Counted from the stretch's first letter, positions 37,084 to 45,838 are shown. The stretch is DNA of 64,000 nucleotides from Luteibaculum sp964627445 (GCA_964627445.1 CAZVJF010000001.1:372001-436000), one strand, 5' to 3'. Translations and numbers: made by a program. Notes: a model not told the origin generated them from the sequence alone.

Positions 37084-37578
37084 ATGAGAAAACTATGCTT
37101 TTTAATGCTCCTTATTGTAGGAGCATCGTGTGCCAAAGATGCACAGCAACACGAACAAAAAATGCCTACCGAACCCCAGGTACAGGCATTAATGAACGGT
37201 GATAACACCTTGTGTTACGACCCCACCGCGGTAGACCCTGTGGGTTCTTGTGAAACCGACTACGACCCAGTATGTGCATGCGGAGTAATCACCTTTCCCA
37301 ACGATTGTTTTGCACAACGCGCTGGCTTTGTAAATACCACCCCTGGACCTTGTGATTTAGCAGCCAATTGTGTGCTGCCTGTATTGCCTGATGTGTTGGC
37401 CGATTTAAATGCCAACGATTGTGCTACCGTATACCAACCTGTATGCGGTTGCGATGGAAAAACCTACAGCAACTCTTGTGCCGCCATTACAAGTGGTGTA
37501 GTTGCTTTTGTTCCTGGCGAATGCGGTGACCCCGTTCCTGACAATACCATCTTAGAGAACGTGAGTATCGGAGGATAA
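37084..37578 (+). CDS. Kazal-type protease-inhibitor lipoprotein (copy 1)
   Basis: 164 aa. Lipoprotein signal MRKLCFLMLLIVGASC. Two Kazal-like modules: YDPVCACGVITFPNDCFAQRAGF (about 61-83) and YQPVCGCDGKTYSNSCAAITSGV (about 119-141), each with the CxC ... TYxNxC core. Kazal domains inhibit serine proteases, so an envelope-anchored defence against self or foreign proteases is plausible. The first module lacks the usual Gly-Thr-Tyr turn. Followed 25 bp later by a paralogue. Confidence 0.8.
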   Translation: MRKLCFLMLLIVGASCAKDAQQHEQKMPTEPQVQALMNGDNTLCYDPTAVDPVGSCETDYDPVCACGVITFPNDCFAQRAGFVNTTPGPCDLAANCVLPVLPDVLADLNANDCATVYQPVCGCDGKTYSNSCAAITSGVVAFVPGECGDPVPDNTILENVSIGG

Positions 37579-37603
37579 ACCATAACCGAATAAAAAAATC
37601 ATC

Positions 37604-38080
37604 ATGAAGAAAATTGCATTTTTATTTTTAGTGGTGCTGGCCGCGGCTTGCACCAAAGAGGACGACATCCAATACCAGCAAGAAATAACGGAGACCCCCT
37701 CAGAACAAGCGGTAACCGACAAAGTGCCTTTTGCCCCCGATTGCTTCGATGGCGATGTAGACCCAGTAGCCATTTGCCCTGATGTTATTGACCCGGTTTG
37801 TGCCTGTGGGGTAATTACCTTTATGAACAAGTGTGAAGCCGAATCCATGGGCTTTAAAAACACCACACGTGGCGCGTGTATTCAAGATCGTTGCCGCTCG
37901 GTAGCCGTGCAACAATTCTTTCAGGAATATGGTGGCCCTTGTCCCGAAATCTACCAGCCCGTTTGCGGTTGCGATGGCAAAACTTATGGCAACTCTTGCC
38001 ATGCAGTGCATAGCGGAGTGTTAGCCTATGTGCCTGGCGAGTGCCCGGATGTAAAAATTAATGACGAAATCCTTCCTTAA
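37604..38080 (+). CDS. Kazal-type protease-inhibitor lipoprotein (copy 2)
   Basis: 158 aa. Signal MKKIAFLFLVVLAAAC. Same two-module plan: IDPVCACGVITFMNKCEAESMGF and YQPVCGCDGKTYGNSCHAVHSGVLAYVPGEC. Shared motifs with copy 1 (CACGVITF, CGCDGKTY, VPGEC) show a tandem duplication, while the linkers have diverged. Probably one operon. Confidence 0.8.
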   Translation: MKKIAFLFLVVLAAACTKEDDIQYQQEITETPSEQAVTDKVPFAPDCFDGDVDPVAICPDVIDPVCACGVITFMNKCEAESMGFKNTTRGACIQDRCRSVAVQQFFQEYGGPCPEIYQPVCGCDGKTYGNSCHAVHSGVLAYVPGECPDVKINDEILP

Positions 38081-38101
38081 GGATTTAACCCTCCTCAATT
38101 C

Positions 38102-38140
38102 AAAAACCCCTTGGTTGCCGAAAGGCGATCAAGGGTTTTT
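38102..38140. terminator. Bidirectional terminator between Kazal genes and ktrA
   Basis: AAAACCC-TTG ... CAAGGGTTTTT stem capped by an inner GCC/GGC hairpin, between convergent genes; a T run lies on the plus side and an A run upstream, so it can serve both directions. Confidence 0.75.
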
Positions 38141-38142
38141 CT

Positions 38143-38841
38143 TTAATCATTAATCTCTAAAAAGCGCTGTACATCGCGCAGGGTGCCAAACACTACGATG
38201 GTATCGTTTTCTTTAACTACCGTCTCATAGCGCGGTACACCAATGATGTGCTGCTCGGTAATTTCCTCGGCAGCTTTGCGAATTTTGGTTTCGCGCTTTA
38301 TGGTAATCAACGTAAGGCTGTACTTGTTGCGCAAGCCAATTTCCTGCACCGTTTTGTTAATAATAGCCTCGGGTGCTTTGATCTCCGCGATTTCGTAGTT
38401 ATCCGGCAACTCTAAAAAAGAGAGTACGCTAGGGTTAATCAGACGCTCGGTTACCAGGGCCGCTACCTCATCTTCGGGTGTAAGGATTTCCTGGATTCCA
38501 ATTTTCTCCAAAATCATCTTTTGGCTGGCACTACCCGAACGCGCAATAACCCGAGGTACTTTGAGCTCAATGAGGTTTAGCGCAGCCAGAATTACTGCCT
38601 GAAAGTTCTCCCCAATCGCAATAATAGCGGCATCTACATCCTGCATGTTTTGCGACTCCAATGCCCTTATATCCGTAGCATCTAGGGTAACCGCAAGGGC
38701 CACATCGTCCTTTAAGGCATCTACCTTTTCTTTATCGCTATCAATGGCGTACACCTCAGCGCCTTTGGCTGCCAATTTTCGGCTTATGGTAGAACCGTAC
38801 CGCCCTACGCCAATTACTGCAAAACGTCTGCCTTGTTTCAT
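38143..38841 (-). CDS. TrkA/KtrA-type potassium channel regulatory protein
   Basis: 232 aa. RCK-N Rossmann domain with GVGRYGSTISRKLAAKGAEVYAIDSD and a C-terminal TrkA-C domain (LELPDNYEIAEIKAPEAIINKTVQEIG). Cytoplasmic nucleotide-gated regulator of a K+ transporter; the membrane partner is not in the window. It starts 1 bp after the stop of the trans-sulfuration gene. Confidence 0.88.
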   Translation of the reverse strand: MKQGRRFAVIGVGRYGSTISRKLAAKGAEVYAIDSDKEKVDALKDDVALAVTLDATDIRALESQNMQDVDAAIIAIGENFQAVILAALNLIELKVPRVIARSGSASQKMILEKIGIQEILTPEDEVAALVTERLINPSVLSFLELPDNYEIAEIKAPEAIINKTVQEIGLRNKYSLTLITIKRETKIRKAAEEITEQHIIGVPRYETVVKENDTIVVFGTLRDVQRFLEIND

Positions 38842-38842
38842 A

Positions 38843-39997
38843 TTATATTTTGCTGAGTGCTTGTTCTAAATCTGCTAGTAAATCCTCGGGATCTTCTACC
38901 CCTATGGAAAGTCGTATCAAAGAATCTACGATGCCCAGTTTTTCGCGCTCGGCCTTGGGTATGGCACCATGCGTCATGCTGGCTGGATGTCCCGCTAAAG
39001 ACTCTACGCCACCCAAAGATTCTGCCAATGCAAAGATTTGGCAGTGCTTTAGCAAGGCGTGAGCATCGGCCATGGTATCGCTTTGGAGACTAAAGGAGAG
39101 CATGCCTCCAAAGTCGCGCATTTGCTTCTTGGCAATTTCGTGGTTGGGATGGCTGAGCAATCCAGGCCAATTGACCCGCGCCACTTTTGGGTGCTCGTTT
39201 AAAAAGTTAGCAATTTGCCTGCCGTTTTCGCAATGCTGACGCATGCGCAGGTGCAAGGTTTTTATGCCGCGCAATACCAAAAAAGCATCTTGTGGACCGC
39301 AAATAGCGCCACAGCCGTTCTGAATGCGGTAAATTTCCTTAGCCAAAGCCTCATCGCTGGTTACCAGTGCCCCCATTACTACATCGGAGTGCCCTCCCAA
39401 GTATTTGGTGGCAGAGTGCATGACTACATCAGCTCCCAGATCCAATGGGTTTTGCAAATAAGGCGTAGCGAAGGTGTTATCCACCCCAACCCAAACCTTA
39501 TGGGGTTTCGCCACCTTGCAAATGGCTTGGATATCGACCAAGTTTAGCAATGGGTTGGTAGGCGTTTCCACCCAAATCATTTTGGTGTTTTTGTTGATCA
39601 GCGCCTCCACATCACCCGGATGGTCCATAGGGGTAAAATGAAAACGAATCCCCATGGGCTCGAATACTGTTTTGAAGATGCGGTAGGATCCTCCGTAAAT
39701 ATCTGCGGTAGAAATAACCTCATCGCCTGGCTTCAGTAAGCGAAACAGCGCGTCAATAGCGGCTAAACCGCTACCAAAACAGGCTCCAAACTTACCGTTT
39801 TCCAGCGCTGCAATGCTTTGCTCTAAAGCACTACGCGTAGGATTTTTGGTTCGCGAGTACGTGTAACCTTTGTGTTGACCTACAGCCTCCTGCACATAGG
39901 TAGACGTTTGGAAAACGGGGGTCATAATGGCTCCGGTAGATGGGTCTGGAGCAACACCCGCATGGATGGCTTTGGTTCCGAACTTATAATTAGTCAT
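38843..39997 (-). CDS. PLP-dependent trans-sulfuration enzyme (cystathionine gamma-synthase/lyase)
   Basis: 384 aa. Cys/Met metabolism PLP enzyme with YTYSRTKNPTRSALEQSIAALE, GDEVISTADIYGGSYRIF, and the lysine motif SATKYLGGHSDVVMG; the C-terminus has SLGGVESLAGHPASMTH. Synthase versus lyase activity cannot be separated by motif alone. The start overlaps the upstream flippase-like gene by 8 nt. Confidence 0.9.
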   Translation of the reverse strand: MTNYKFGTKAIHAGVAPDPSTGAIMTPVFQTSTYVQEAVGQHKGYTYSRTKNPTRSALEQSIAALENGKFGACFGSGLAAIDALFRLLKPGDEVISTADIYGGSYRIFKTVFEPMGIRFHFTPMDHPGDVEALINKNTKMIWVETPTNPLLNLVDIQAICKVAKPHKVWVGVDNTFATPYLQNPLDLGADVVMHSATKYLGGHSDVVMGALVTSDEALAKEIYRIQNGCGAICGPQDAFLVLRGIKTLHLRMRQHCENGRQIANFLNEHPKVARVNWPGLLSHPNHEIAKKQMRDFGGMLSFSLQSDTMADAHALLKHCQIFALAESLGGVESLAGHPASMTHGAIPKAEREKLGIVDSLIRLSIGVEDPEDLLADLEQALSKI

Positions 39998-41204
39998 GCG
40001 CTAAATTGCGATTTTTAGTTTCCGCTGTTTTCGAGAACCAGCGCGGCAAAATAAGAGCACCTACAAAAAGGTAGGGGTAATAGGTAAAAATACGCCACAG
40101 AAAAGCCAAGATGGCCGTTAAGCCCAAGGGCGTAAACTCCTCTAAAAATCCGGAGAAAGCCAACTCGGCCACACCGCTACTACCGGGCGTAGGCGAAATA
40201 AGCATGATAACCCACATGACCAACTGGCGACCATACACCAAGAGGTGATTGCCCACGGGAGTAAAGGCCAACAGCAAAAAGTTAACTACCCAGTAGCGGG
40301 CCGTCCAAGACAAAAACGTAGCAAAAAAGGCCTTGATCCAAAACCCGGGTTTTTCGTCTTTAAGAATGGCCGAGGTGTTCATAATATCATTGCCAATCTG
40401 GATAATCTTGTAGCGCCACTTGCGCAAAAAGCGAATATTAAAAATGCGCAGCAGCCAGAATTTGAGCGTGCGAGGCGCAATAAAAATTCCGAAAAGAATG
40501 GACGTGGTTAAGATGAGGATGAAAATATATCCCGCCCAAAAAATACCTCGCGTACCTAGGGTCATCCCTAAAATCTCTTTTTCCAAAGCCACCGGAAACA
40601 ATTCTGAAGCGCCAATAAGCAAGATGATAACCGGAACCATAATGATGTAAAAGAGCTCATCGAGCAAGGCGGTAACCATAACAATGGCGGAGCTCCGCCC
40701 CACGGAGATGCCTTCGCGGTTAAGGATATAAATGGCCACACCACTCCCTCCTACCACAGACGGGGTTATGGCCGAAGCAAACTCCCAAAGCATTATAGAA
40801 TCGAAAGCATTGCGCCATTTTATATCGCCATGGCTCAGCACCCGCAAGCGATACATGTAGCCAAAATCGCGGCACACCACCATAATGAGCGCTACAAAAA
40901 GCCACAGTATAGACTGGTAATTAAAGGTAGTGTTTGCTAATATTTCTCGGTTGGACGCTAAGCGATAATTGCCCTCGGTATTGGGGGTAGCTGTTTTCTC
41001 AAAATCCGCAAAATCGTGGCTGTCTACTAAGCCATTACCGTTGCCATCTACCCAAGTGTAGGTTCCGGTGGCATCGTAAACAAAAGTAGGCTCGGTAAGA
41101 CTGCCGTACAACATCCATCCTGCCACCAACAAGCCAATGGCTACGGGAATTACGATACGTTTAAAACTGAGCTTTTTGCGTATTTGAGCTTCTTGTTGAT
41201 CCAT
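39990..41204 (-). CDS. Lysylphosphatidylglycerol synthase-TM/UPF0104-like flippase
   Basis: 404 aa polytopic membrane protein. The central core (ITPSVVGGSGVAIYILNREGISVGRSSAIVMVTALLDELFYIIMVPVIILL) and LISPTPGSSGVAELAF are typical of the LPG synthase TM/AglD-like flippase family. Between helix 1 and the next is a loop with an EF-hand-type sequence DGNGNGLVDSHD (53-64), which would face the periplasm. Ligand unknown. First gene of the flippase / trans-sulfuration / ktrA operon. Confidence 0.8.
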   Translation of the reverse strand: MDQQEAQIRKKLSFKRIVIPVAIGLLVAGWMLYGSLTEPTFVYDATGTYTWVDGNGNGLVDSHDFADFEKTATPNTEGNYRLASNREILANTTFNYQSILWLFVALIMVVCRDFGYMYRLRVLSHGDIKWRNAFDSIMLWEFASAITPSVVGGSGVAIYILNREGISVGRSSAIVMVTALLDELFYIIMVPVIILLIGASELFPVALEKEILGMTLGTRGIFWAGYIFILILTTSILFGIFIAPRTLKFWLLRIFNIRFLRKWRYKIIQIGNDIMNTSAILKDEKPGFWIKAFFATFLSWTARYWVVNFLLLAFTPVGNHLLVYGRQLVMWVIMLISPTPGSSGVAELAFSGFLEEFTPLGLTAILAFLWRIFTYYPYLFVGALILPRWFSKTAETKNRNLAHD

Positions 41205-41260
41205 GCTGCGCTTGGGTGCCGAAATTACTACTTTTGGCCTGCCAGAAAAGTTCTATCGCC

Positions 41261-41614
41261 ATGCGTATTTTTTTCTATTTGGGAACGTGCAGCACCTGCA
41301 CCAAAATTATGAATCAACTCAACATTTCCAACAGCTTTACGCTGCGCGAAATTAAAAGCGAACCGCTTACCGAGGAAGAAGTAGATCGCATGGCAGAATT
41401 GGCTGGAAGCTATGCGGCCATTTTTAGCAAACGCGCCATGAAATATCGTGCGTTGGGCTTACACGAAAAAGACTTGAGTGAACAGGAAATGCGCAACTGG
41501 ATTTTAAAAGAATACACTTTCCTAAAACGCCCTGTAGCCATTGTAGACAACGATATTTTTGTAGGAAACGCCAAAAGCAATATTGCCCAATTGCAGGAAA
41601 GGCTGGGCGCATGA
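41261..41614 (+). CDS. ArsC/Spx-like thioredoxin-fold protein
   Basis: 117 aa from ATG 41261; a GTG-initiated extension to 41216 is unlikely. MRIFFYLGTCSTCTKIMNQL gives a CxxC motif at the fold's active site. LREIKSEPLTEEEVDRM and FLKRPVAIVDNDIFVGN follow the ArsC family pattern. It could be an arsenate-reductase-like or regulatory family member. Overlaps the next gene by 4 nt. Confidence 0.8.
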   Translation: MRIFFYLGTCSTCTKIMNQLNISNSFTLREIKSEPLTEEEVDRMAELAGSYAAIFSKRAMKYRALGLHEKDLSEQEMRNWILKEYTFLKRPVAIVDNDIFVGNAKSNIAQLQERLGA

Positions 41615-42525
41615 GCTCTAGACAATGGGCCATCTTAGGATTGTTTTTCGTAAACATTATTTACGGAGCCAATTTTATTATTGCCAAAGGCTTGATGCCT
41701 ACCCTTATTGGCCCCAGCGGATTTATTTTAATTCGCGTTGGAGTAGCTACCCTCCTTTTTTGGTTGCTTGTGGGCGTAATGAAACTTGGGGTAATTGAGA
41801 AAAAAGACGTGCCCCGAGCCATACTCTGTGGATTCTTTGGCGTGGCGGCTAACCAACTACTATTCTTCAACGGCCTCAATCTCACCTCCCCCATCAACGC
41901 CTCTATTTTAATGACTTCGGGGCCCTTTTTGGTACTTTTTCTGGCGGCCATCCTACTCAAAGAGCGCCTTATTTTTAGGCGGATTTTAGGCATTGTGGTT
42001 GGAGCCATTGGTGCTATCCTACTTATCCTAACTAAGGATAGCGGCAGCCAGGTTTCCTCTCGCCTGGGCGATGCGCTGGTTTTTATTAACGCAGCTTCTT
42101 ATGCAACGTACTTGGTTTTGGTTACTCCGCTGATGCGCAAATACGGAGCACTAAAAGTTATAGCCCATGTGTTCGCCTTTGGGTTGGTGTTTGTTATCCC
42201 TTTTGCCTGGAATCAATTTACCGCTATTGAGTGGGCTGCACTGTCTACCAACAACTGGTATGCGCTAACCTTTGTGGTTATTGGCACTACCTTTATTGTT
42301 TACCTCATTAATGCGTACTCGCTAAAGCACGTAAGCCCTACGGTAACGGGGAGCTTTATTTATTTACAGCCTTTTTTTGCTACAGCCATAGCCTACGGGG
42401 CGGCTTATATGCATTGGGTGGAAGACTACACCGATCTCACCTTAGAAAAACTGGGCTACGCACTACTTATTTTCTTGGGTGTGTTTATGGTTACGATCAA
42501 GAAAAGAAAACCCACAGCAACCTAA
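41611..42525 (+). CDS. EamA/DMT family transporter
   Basis: 304 aa, ten predicted membrane helices in two EamA repeats (IIYGANFIIAKGLMP ... LNLTSPINASILMTSGPFLVLFLAAILLKERL; second: NAASYATYLVLVTPLMRKYG ... YLQPFFATAIAY). Drug/metabolite exporters of this family have varied substrates. It is coupled by ATGA to the ArsC-like gene and convergent with lanC. Confidence 0.9.
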   Translation: MSSRQWAILGLFFVNIIYGANFIIAKGLMPTLIGPSGFILIRVGVATLLFWLLVGVMKLGVIEKKDVPRAILCGFFGVAANQLLFFNGLNLTSPINASILMTSGPFLVLFLAAILLKERLIFRRILGIVVGAIGAILLILTKDSGSQVSSRLGDALVFINAASYATYLVLVTPLMRKYGALKVIAHVFAFGLVFVIPFAWNQFTAIEWAALSTNNWYALTFVVIGTTFIVYLINAYSLKHVSPTVTGSFIYLQPFFATAIAYGAAYMHWVEDYTDLTLEKLGYALLIFLGVFMVTIKKRKPTAT

Positions 42526-42545
42526 TGAACTGGTCTGGTTGGAAT

Positions 42546-44369
42546 TTACACTGATACCGGTTGCTCAAATTTTTCGGGCACTACATAGCCCGCACTGAGC
42601 AGTTCTTGCATTTGCTGCTGTACCATCTGCTGCAATTGTTCGCGTTCGGCAGCATCTACCTCAAAGGCCTCCAATACCGAAGCTACCACTTCATTGGGTC
42701 TTCGTTTTCCTTGCGACAATACCCATACAATGGCTCCTGCCAAGTCGGGCAAATCTAAAATCCGAGTGCCGCTACCCTCGCTGATTTGCAATTGATACCG
42801 CTCCCCATCGATAAACCGAACGTATCCAGGCAGCATATAATGCTGTTCTGCATTCAGTTTTTCTTGACTGCTCGCCACCAGGTGGGCGTAGTTCCATGCA
42901 AAAGAAGGCTGTTTCGCATCAAAAGCCACCACCTCGGCTGTATCCTTGGGCAAAGCAGATGCTACAGTACTTTGCTGAAAAGGTAGGTCCGTTACCGTAG
43001 CTTTTGATACGGGATATTTGGATACGATGTGCTGCCAGGCTTCTGCCGTACTGTACTGAAAATGACTCTGAACGGCAGGTCCATCATAGGTTGGACACAT
43101 AACATCTGCTACCTCCTGAGGAAACAAACAGCGCAAAAAGTACCAACCTACGCCTGCATCCCCCATAAATAAGCTGGTATCGGATACGGTTTCTGGAGCA
43201 CCGTATCCGCAGCGATAGTTGCCGCGCTCCGCTGCTTCCTCAATGGTTTTCTCTGCCAACTTGTGGGCCAAGTTTAAGTACTTGGACGCCCCTTCTAAAT
43301 TGTATGCCGTTATCAGTGTACTGCCGTTGCCTGCATGGCCGTGACACAATATTTGCATCACCCGGCTGGCATCGTTTACATCGCGAGCCTCTATTTGCAA
43401 CAGCCCGTTTTCTATTTCCTCTTGCAGATACGGGTAATCGGCCAGGTGTTTTTGGTGGTACAAGCGGGGTAAAATGGCTCCGGCCGCTCCATGGCACCAA
43501 GCGCTCATATCTACCCCATTCATAAAATGACTTTTGTTGCCCTGGTAAAAGGCATCCATAAGTTTCTCGCGCTCACTGTCTTCCATAAAGCTTTTGCGCA
43601 AATCTTGCCAGTTACCCCACTTGGGTACATAAAATTGCCGCTCATGGTGCAGGCCGGAAAGTGCTAGCTGACGCCAGGTTTCGTTTTTTGTAGCACGGTA
43701 CAATTCTAAAAATGTGTGTGCTACGCCACAGGCTCCATGCGAAAAACCACACAATCCGTGAATCGTGTTGGCTGTTCTGTCCCAAAACAACCCCGTTTTA
43801 GAGAAGTACGCTCTTTGCAGCAAGTTGTGGGCTAATGCCTCGGCTGCATCCAACCAAAAAGTACTCTTATCTATTTCATACAGCTTTAGTAAACCCAGCA
43901 CCGTACCGGCATTTCCATTAATGACGTCATCTACAGGAGGTGGATTTTTACTGTAATTGGGAAGTTCGGCCGACAGTTCCGCTACCAACGGCTCTACCTC
44001 ATCAGTAAGCAGTTTGCGGTGCTGCGCCAGTTTAAGGGTATAGATCAAGCCCAAGCGCCCCGTAAAAAACGCATAGCTCAACGGGCCCTCTTGGTTTACG
44101 GTAGCTTTAGCGCATGCCAGCAAGGCATCGGCCGCCAGTTGCTCGTATTCGGGTTTTTGAAAACGCGCTCCGTATTCCATTAAAAAGTAGGCAATGCCCG
44201 ATACTCCATGGTACAAGCTTTCGTGCTCTTGCCAGTCTATAGCGCCACGCCCTGCCGAGTGTAGGGTTTTCCAGTAATACCCTTCGGGTACCCGGTTTGC
44301 ACTATCGAATAACTCGGTAGCGATGGCATGGCAGGCATTGGCAATGTTTTCTTCGTGGCTCTTGGTCAT
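42546..44369 (-). CDS. lanC: Lanthionine synthetase C family cyclase with C-terminal PqqD-like domain
   Basis: 607 aa. Residues about 1-440 form the LanC alpha/alpha toroid. It keeps the zinc and acid/base residues: His211 in GFSHGACG, Cys292 in AWCHGAAG, and Cys342-His343 in ILCHGHAG, matching NisC His212, Cys284, Cys330 and His331 in order and spacing. It would join Cys thiols to dehydrated Ser/Thr. Residues about 512-597 are extra: a beta strand region (YVRFIDGERYQLQI) then AIVWVLSQGKRRPNEVVASVLEAFEVDAAEREQL...LLSAGYV, which looks like a PqqD-type winged helix. It is transcribed divergently from the precursor genes. Confidence 0.9.
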   Translation of the reverse strand: MTKSHEENIANACHAIATELFDSANRVPEGYYWKTLHSAGRGAIDWQEHESLYHGVSGIAYFLMEYGARFQKPEYEQLAADALLACAKATVNQEGPLSYAFFTGRLGLIYTLKLAQHRKLLTDEVEPLVAELSAELPNYSKNPPPVDDVINGNAGTVLGLLKLYEIDKSTFWLDAAEALAHNLLQRAYFSKTGLFWDRTANTIHGLCGFSHGACGVAHTFLELYRATKNETWRQLALSGLHHERQFYVPKWGNWQDLRKSFMEDSEREKLMDAFYQGNKSHFMNGVDMSAWCHGAAGAILPRLYHQKHLADYPYLQEEIENGLLQIEARDVNDASRVMQILCHGHAGNGSTLITAYNLEGASKYLNLAHKLAEKTIEEAAERGNYRCGYGAPETVSDTSLFMGDAGVGWYFLRCLFPQEVADVMCPTYDGPAVQSHFQYSTAEAWQHIVSKYPVSKATVTDLPFQQSTVASALPKDTAEVVAFDAKQPSFAWNYAHLVASSQEKLNAEQHYMLPGYVRFIDGERYQLQISEGSGTRILDLPDLAGAIVWVLSQGKRRPNEVVASVLEAFEVDAAEREQLQQMVQQQMQELLSAGYVVPEKFEQPVSV

Positions 44370-44437
44370 GGTGGGAATACGTTTTGAGAAGAACGAAGAA
44401 ATAAAATTTTAAAACGCTACACCGCCATGGATTCAAA

Positions 44438-44456
44438 TTCAGGATTACAACTTTTT
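44438..44456 (+). promoter_or_regulatory. Conserved element upstream of precursor block 1
   Basis: TTCAGGATTACAA at 44438-44450, then CTTTTTA. The same 13-mer followed by TTTTTA recurs before precursor block 2 at 45977. It lies 93 bp upstream of the first precursor ATG, in the lanC divergent region, and is a candidate operator or promoter element. Confidence 0.4.
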
Positions 44457-44548
44457 ACTCCTATCTGTCTATAGATATTGACACGGACGCTTCTTGGTAT
44501 GCTTTCAACTTTATAAACTTGGGTGTAAATCCCTAAACTATTTGAATA

Positions 44549-44719
44549 ATGAAGAAGAAAATGTCGTTACAAGAAATCCGCGTGGATTCTTTTGTAACCA
44601 GTTTGAGTGACGCGGCCACCGTGCGCTTAAAAGGAGGTGCAAAACCCAAAATCCCCACCCTGGATGGGTGCTTCACCAACAACACCACCAACAATAACAT
44701 TTGCGAAACCACAAAATAG
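44549..44719 (+). CDS. Lanthipeptide precursor 1
   Basis: 56 aa. The leader (1-30, MKKKMSLQEI...SFVT...KGG) follows the shared pattern MKKK-x-x-L-x-x-(I/V)-x-V-x-SFVT ending in Gly-Gly. The core is 26 residues with two Cys and six Thr but no Ser, and the Thr/Asn-rich middle (FTNNTTNNN) is unlike the other cores. At most two rings could form. First gene of block 1. Confidence 0.85.
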   Translation: MKKKMSLQEIRVDSFVTSLSDAATVRLKGGAKPKIPTLDGCFTNNTTNNNICETTK

Positions 44720-44731
44720 ACCTTAACTCCT

Positions 44732-44917
44732 ATGAAAAAGAAAATGAAACTCAATGACGTGAAAGTATCCAGTTTTGTAACGAACCTGGAAGCCGATAAA
44801 GCCCATCATGTAAAAGGCGGAAGCGGTAACTGCGTACCACTTTCCAATGACTTTTGCTTAGCTACTCTAGAGGACGGCTGCATACAGTTTTTAACCACGA
44901 ACGGAGTAATCTGCTAA
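44732..44917 (+). CDS. Lanthipeptide precursor 2
   Basis: 61 aa. Leader 1-30 with SSFVT and HHVKGG. The 31-residue core has four Cys, two Ser and three Thr (SGNCVPLSNDFC ... GVIC) and belongs to none of the larger core groups. Confidence 0.87.
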   Translation: MKKKMKLNDVKVSSFVTNLEADKAHHVKGGSGNCVPLSNDFCLATLEDGCIQFLTTNGVIC

Positions 44918-44928
44918 CCCATCCGACC

Positions 44929-45135
44929 ATGAAAAAGAAACTCACCTTAAAAGAAGTAGCGGTAAAAAGCTTTGTTACCCAAGTGGGCCAAGAGCAACAC
45001 GTAAAAGGAGGTAGTGGAGACATTTGTCGCGTAACGAACGAAAGCTGCCAACACGATTACATCTCTTGCAACCCTTGGGAGTGTGTGGCCACGGCTTTTG
45101 GAGAAGAGATAAACTGTAACGAAATAGTACGATAA
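44929..45135 (+). CDS. Lanthipeptide precursor 3
   Basis: 68 aa from ATG 44929, where the MKKK leader begins; the frame is open further upstream inside precursor 2. Leader 28 aa ending HVKGG. The 40-residue core has five Cys and carries the motif SCxxxYISCNPWECVAT and a C-terminal NCNE; precursor 5 is its close relative. Confidence 0.88.
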   Translation: MKKKLTLKEVAVKSFVTQVGQEQHVKGGSGDICRVTNESCQHDYISCNPWECVATAFGEEINCNEIVR

Positions 45136-45147
45136 ACCCCAACCGGT

Positions 45148-45321
45148 ATGAAAAAGAAAATATCCCTTAAAGAAGTTACCGTAAAGAGCTTTGTTACGAG
45201 TATAGAACCAGATAAAAGTGCCGCCATAAAGGGTGGATCTGGACTGCCTTGTGATGCTACAGAAATTACAAGAGGATTGTGCACAGGCATGTACCCTACC
45301 TTAAATATGCCTTGTAAATAA
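45148..45321 (+). CDS. Lanthipeptide precursor 4
   Basis: 57 aa. Leader 30 aa ending AIKGG. The core is 27 aa with three Cys, four Thr and one Ser (SGLPCDATEITRGLCTG ... PCK). Singleton core type. Confidence 0.87.
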   Translation: MKKKISLKEVTVKSFVTSIEPDKSAAIKGGSGLPCDATEITRGLCTGMYPTLNMPCK

Positions 45322-45367
45322 GGTTCGTAGAGTTGTAATCCCCATATCAACAAATCAAATTCAAACC

Positions 45368-45589
45368 ATGAAAAAGAAAATATCTCTAAAAGAAGTCACC
45401 GTAAAGAGCTTTGTTACCCAGCTCGATCAAAACCAAAAGCAAACGGTACAAGGCGGAGCGGCAACCCAACTCTGTGATTTGGAGCCTACCAATCAAAGCT
45501 GCTATCACTATATGTCTTGCAACGCCTGGGAATGTGTAGCAACGCGCTACGGCAATGGCGAGCAAGTGATCAATTGTAACGAACTATAA
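45368..45589 (+). CDS. Lanthipeptide precursor 5
   Basis: 73 aa. Leader 30 aa, ending TVQGG rather than KGG. The 43-residue core has five Cys with SCYHYMSCNAWECVAT and an NCNEL end, clearly paralogous to precursor 3. Confidence 0.88.
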   Translation: MKKKISLKEVTVKSFVTQLDQNQKQTVQGGAATQLCDLEPTNQSCYHYMSCNAWECVATRYGNGEQVINCNEL

Positions 45590-45607
45590 CCCCCAAACCC
45601 TATCAAC

Positions 45608-45784
45608 ATGAAGAAGAAAATTCAGTTAAAAAACATCGCAGTGCAGTCTTTTGTAACGCAACTGCCCGAAAACCAAAAGCACAGTGTAAAAGGCGGAGCT
45701 GCTCCCAGCAAAGAAACTTGCGGGAGCTGCATGGCTTTTATCTCCTGCTATATCACCGACTGCATAGATGACCCTATAGCTTAA
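45608..45784 (+). CDS. Lanthipeptide precursor 6
   Basis: 58 aa. Leader 30 aa ending SVKGG. The 28-residue core has four Cys, three Ser and two Thr and shows the SCxxFISCxxxxC version of the common core motif. Last gene of block 1, followed by a strong terminator. Confidence 0.88.
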   Translation: MKKKIQLKNIAVQSFVTQLPENQKHSVKGGAAPSKETCGSCMAFISCYITDCIDDPIA

Positions 45785-45805
45785 CACCAGTAGCCCTATG
45801 TACTC

Positions 45806-45838
45806 AAAGGCGCAGAACTAAGGTTCTGCGCCTTTTTT
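45806..45838 (+). terminator. Terminator after precursor block 1
   Basis: AAAGGCGCAGAAC / GTTCTGCGCCTTT stem with a TAAG loop and a T run; 22 bp after precursor 6. Confidence 0.92.
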
